NCBI GenBank assembly: GCA_937936215.1
Contig: CALGWX010000129.1
Location: 1 to 5,410 of the forward strand
Length of the DNA stretch: 5,410 bases
DNA from: an uncultured Burkholderiaceae bacterium
Lineage (GTDB): Bacteria; Pseudomonadota; Gammaproteobacteria; Burkholderiales; Burkholderiaceae_F
Direction of reading: 5' to 3'
Position 1 is the stretch's first letter, and each line of letters opens with the position of its first letter. Below the pieces are notes generated by a model. It did not search any database. It was given only the letters and a program-made list of their open reading frames with translations, and was not told the DNA's origin. The position numbers and the translations under genes are program-made. Of this stretch, positions 5,209 through 5,410 are shown piece by piece.

Positions 5209-5410
5209 ATGAACGTCGAAGCGCTGTCGCGTTCGCTCGACGGGCTGCGGCCGACGCTGCTGAAGATCGCCCGGCTGCAGCTGCGCAACGACACCTGGGC
5301 CGAGGACGTGGTCTCGGAGACGGTCCTCGCGGCGCTCGAAGGCGCGGCCGGCTTCGCCGGCAACTCGCAGCTGAAGACCTGGGTGGTCGGCATCCTGAAG
5401 CACAAGATCG
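5209..5410 (+). CDS. ECF-type RNA polymerase sigma factor, 3' partial
   Basis: The first 67 residues match sigma-70 region 2. LRPTLLKIARLQLRNDTWAE (13-32) corresponds to region 2.1, AEDVVSETVLAALE (31-44) to region 2.2, which binds the beta-prime coiled coil, and FAGNSQLKTWVVGILKHKI (49-67) to regions 2.3/2.4, which melt and read the -10 element. The conserved acidic pair AED and the KTWxxGILKHK block are typical of extracytoplasmic-function sigma factors. An in-frame TGA at 5194-5196 and no other start between make ATG 5209 the likely start, although no good Shine-Dalgarno sequence precedes it. The gene begins 68 nt after the dehydrogenase stop with no intrinsic terminator between, so read-through is possible. 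Region 4 and any anti-sigma partner lie beyond the window, so the ECF subgroup cannot be assigned. Confidence 0.88.
   Translation, partial: MNVEALSRSLDGLRPTLLKIARLQLRNDTWAEDVVSETVLAALEGAAGFAGNSQLKTWVVGILKHKI

Overview
The window looks like chromosome of a high-GC proteobacterium, most likely a betaproteobacterium of the Burkholderiales type. The basis is strongly GC-biased third codon positions, a TctA-family permease of the kind that is abundant in that group, and small exported proteins typical of it. This placement is an inference from gene content and composition; no rRNA or marker gene is present. No insertion sequence, phage gene, CRISPR array, tRNA or rRNA was seen.

Layout, left to right. 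(1) Positions 1-1087, plus strand: the C-terminal part of a TctA permease whose start lies outside the window. (2) 1088-1187: a convergent intergenic stretch with a good bidirectional terminator (UUCG/CGAA loop) and two further GC hairpins. (3) 1188-1400, minus strand: a 70-aa protein with one N-terminal hydrophobic segment and a strong ribosome binding site. (4) 1401-1693: a divergent spacer with no recognisable gene. (5) 1694-3337, plus: a gamma-glutamyltransferase-family Ntn hydrolase (547 aa, predicted nucleophile Thr363) of the YwrD-like branch. The residues that bind the gamma-glutamyl group in E. coli GGT are not conserved in it. (6) 3388-3567, plus: a 59-aa protein with four clustered cysteines, probably co-transcribed with the hydrolase. 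(7) 3568-3657: a convergent spacer with hairpins. (8) 3658-3936, minus: a 92-aa protein with a classical signal peptide, resembling DUF4148-type exported proteins. (9) 3937-4231: a divergent spacer with a C(UUCG)G leader hairpin, a 16-bp dyad and further inverted repeats. (10) 4232-5140, plus: a complete beta-hydroxyacid dehydrogenase of the 3-hydroxyisobutyrate dehydrogenase family. (11) 5209-5410, plus: the first 67 codons of an ECF-type sigma factor that runs off the window.

The plus-strand genes are mostly housekeeping or catabolic: uptake of a carboxylate, amide or peptide hydrolysis, and hydroxyacid oxidation or semialdehyde reduction. The two minus-strand genes encode small envelope or periplasmic proteins of unknown role. 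The strand switches separate the window into at least four transcription units, so there is no sign of one dedicated multi-gene system. The items most worth a second look are the four-cysteine mini-protein, the altered donor pocket of the GGT-like enzyme, and the structured divergent region at 3937-4231.
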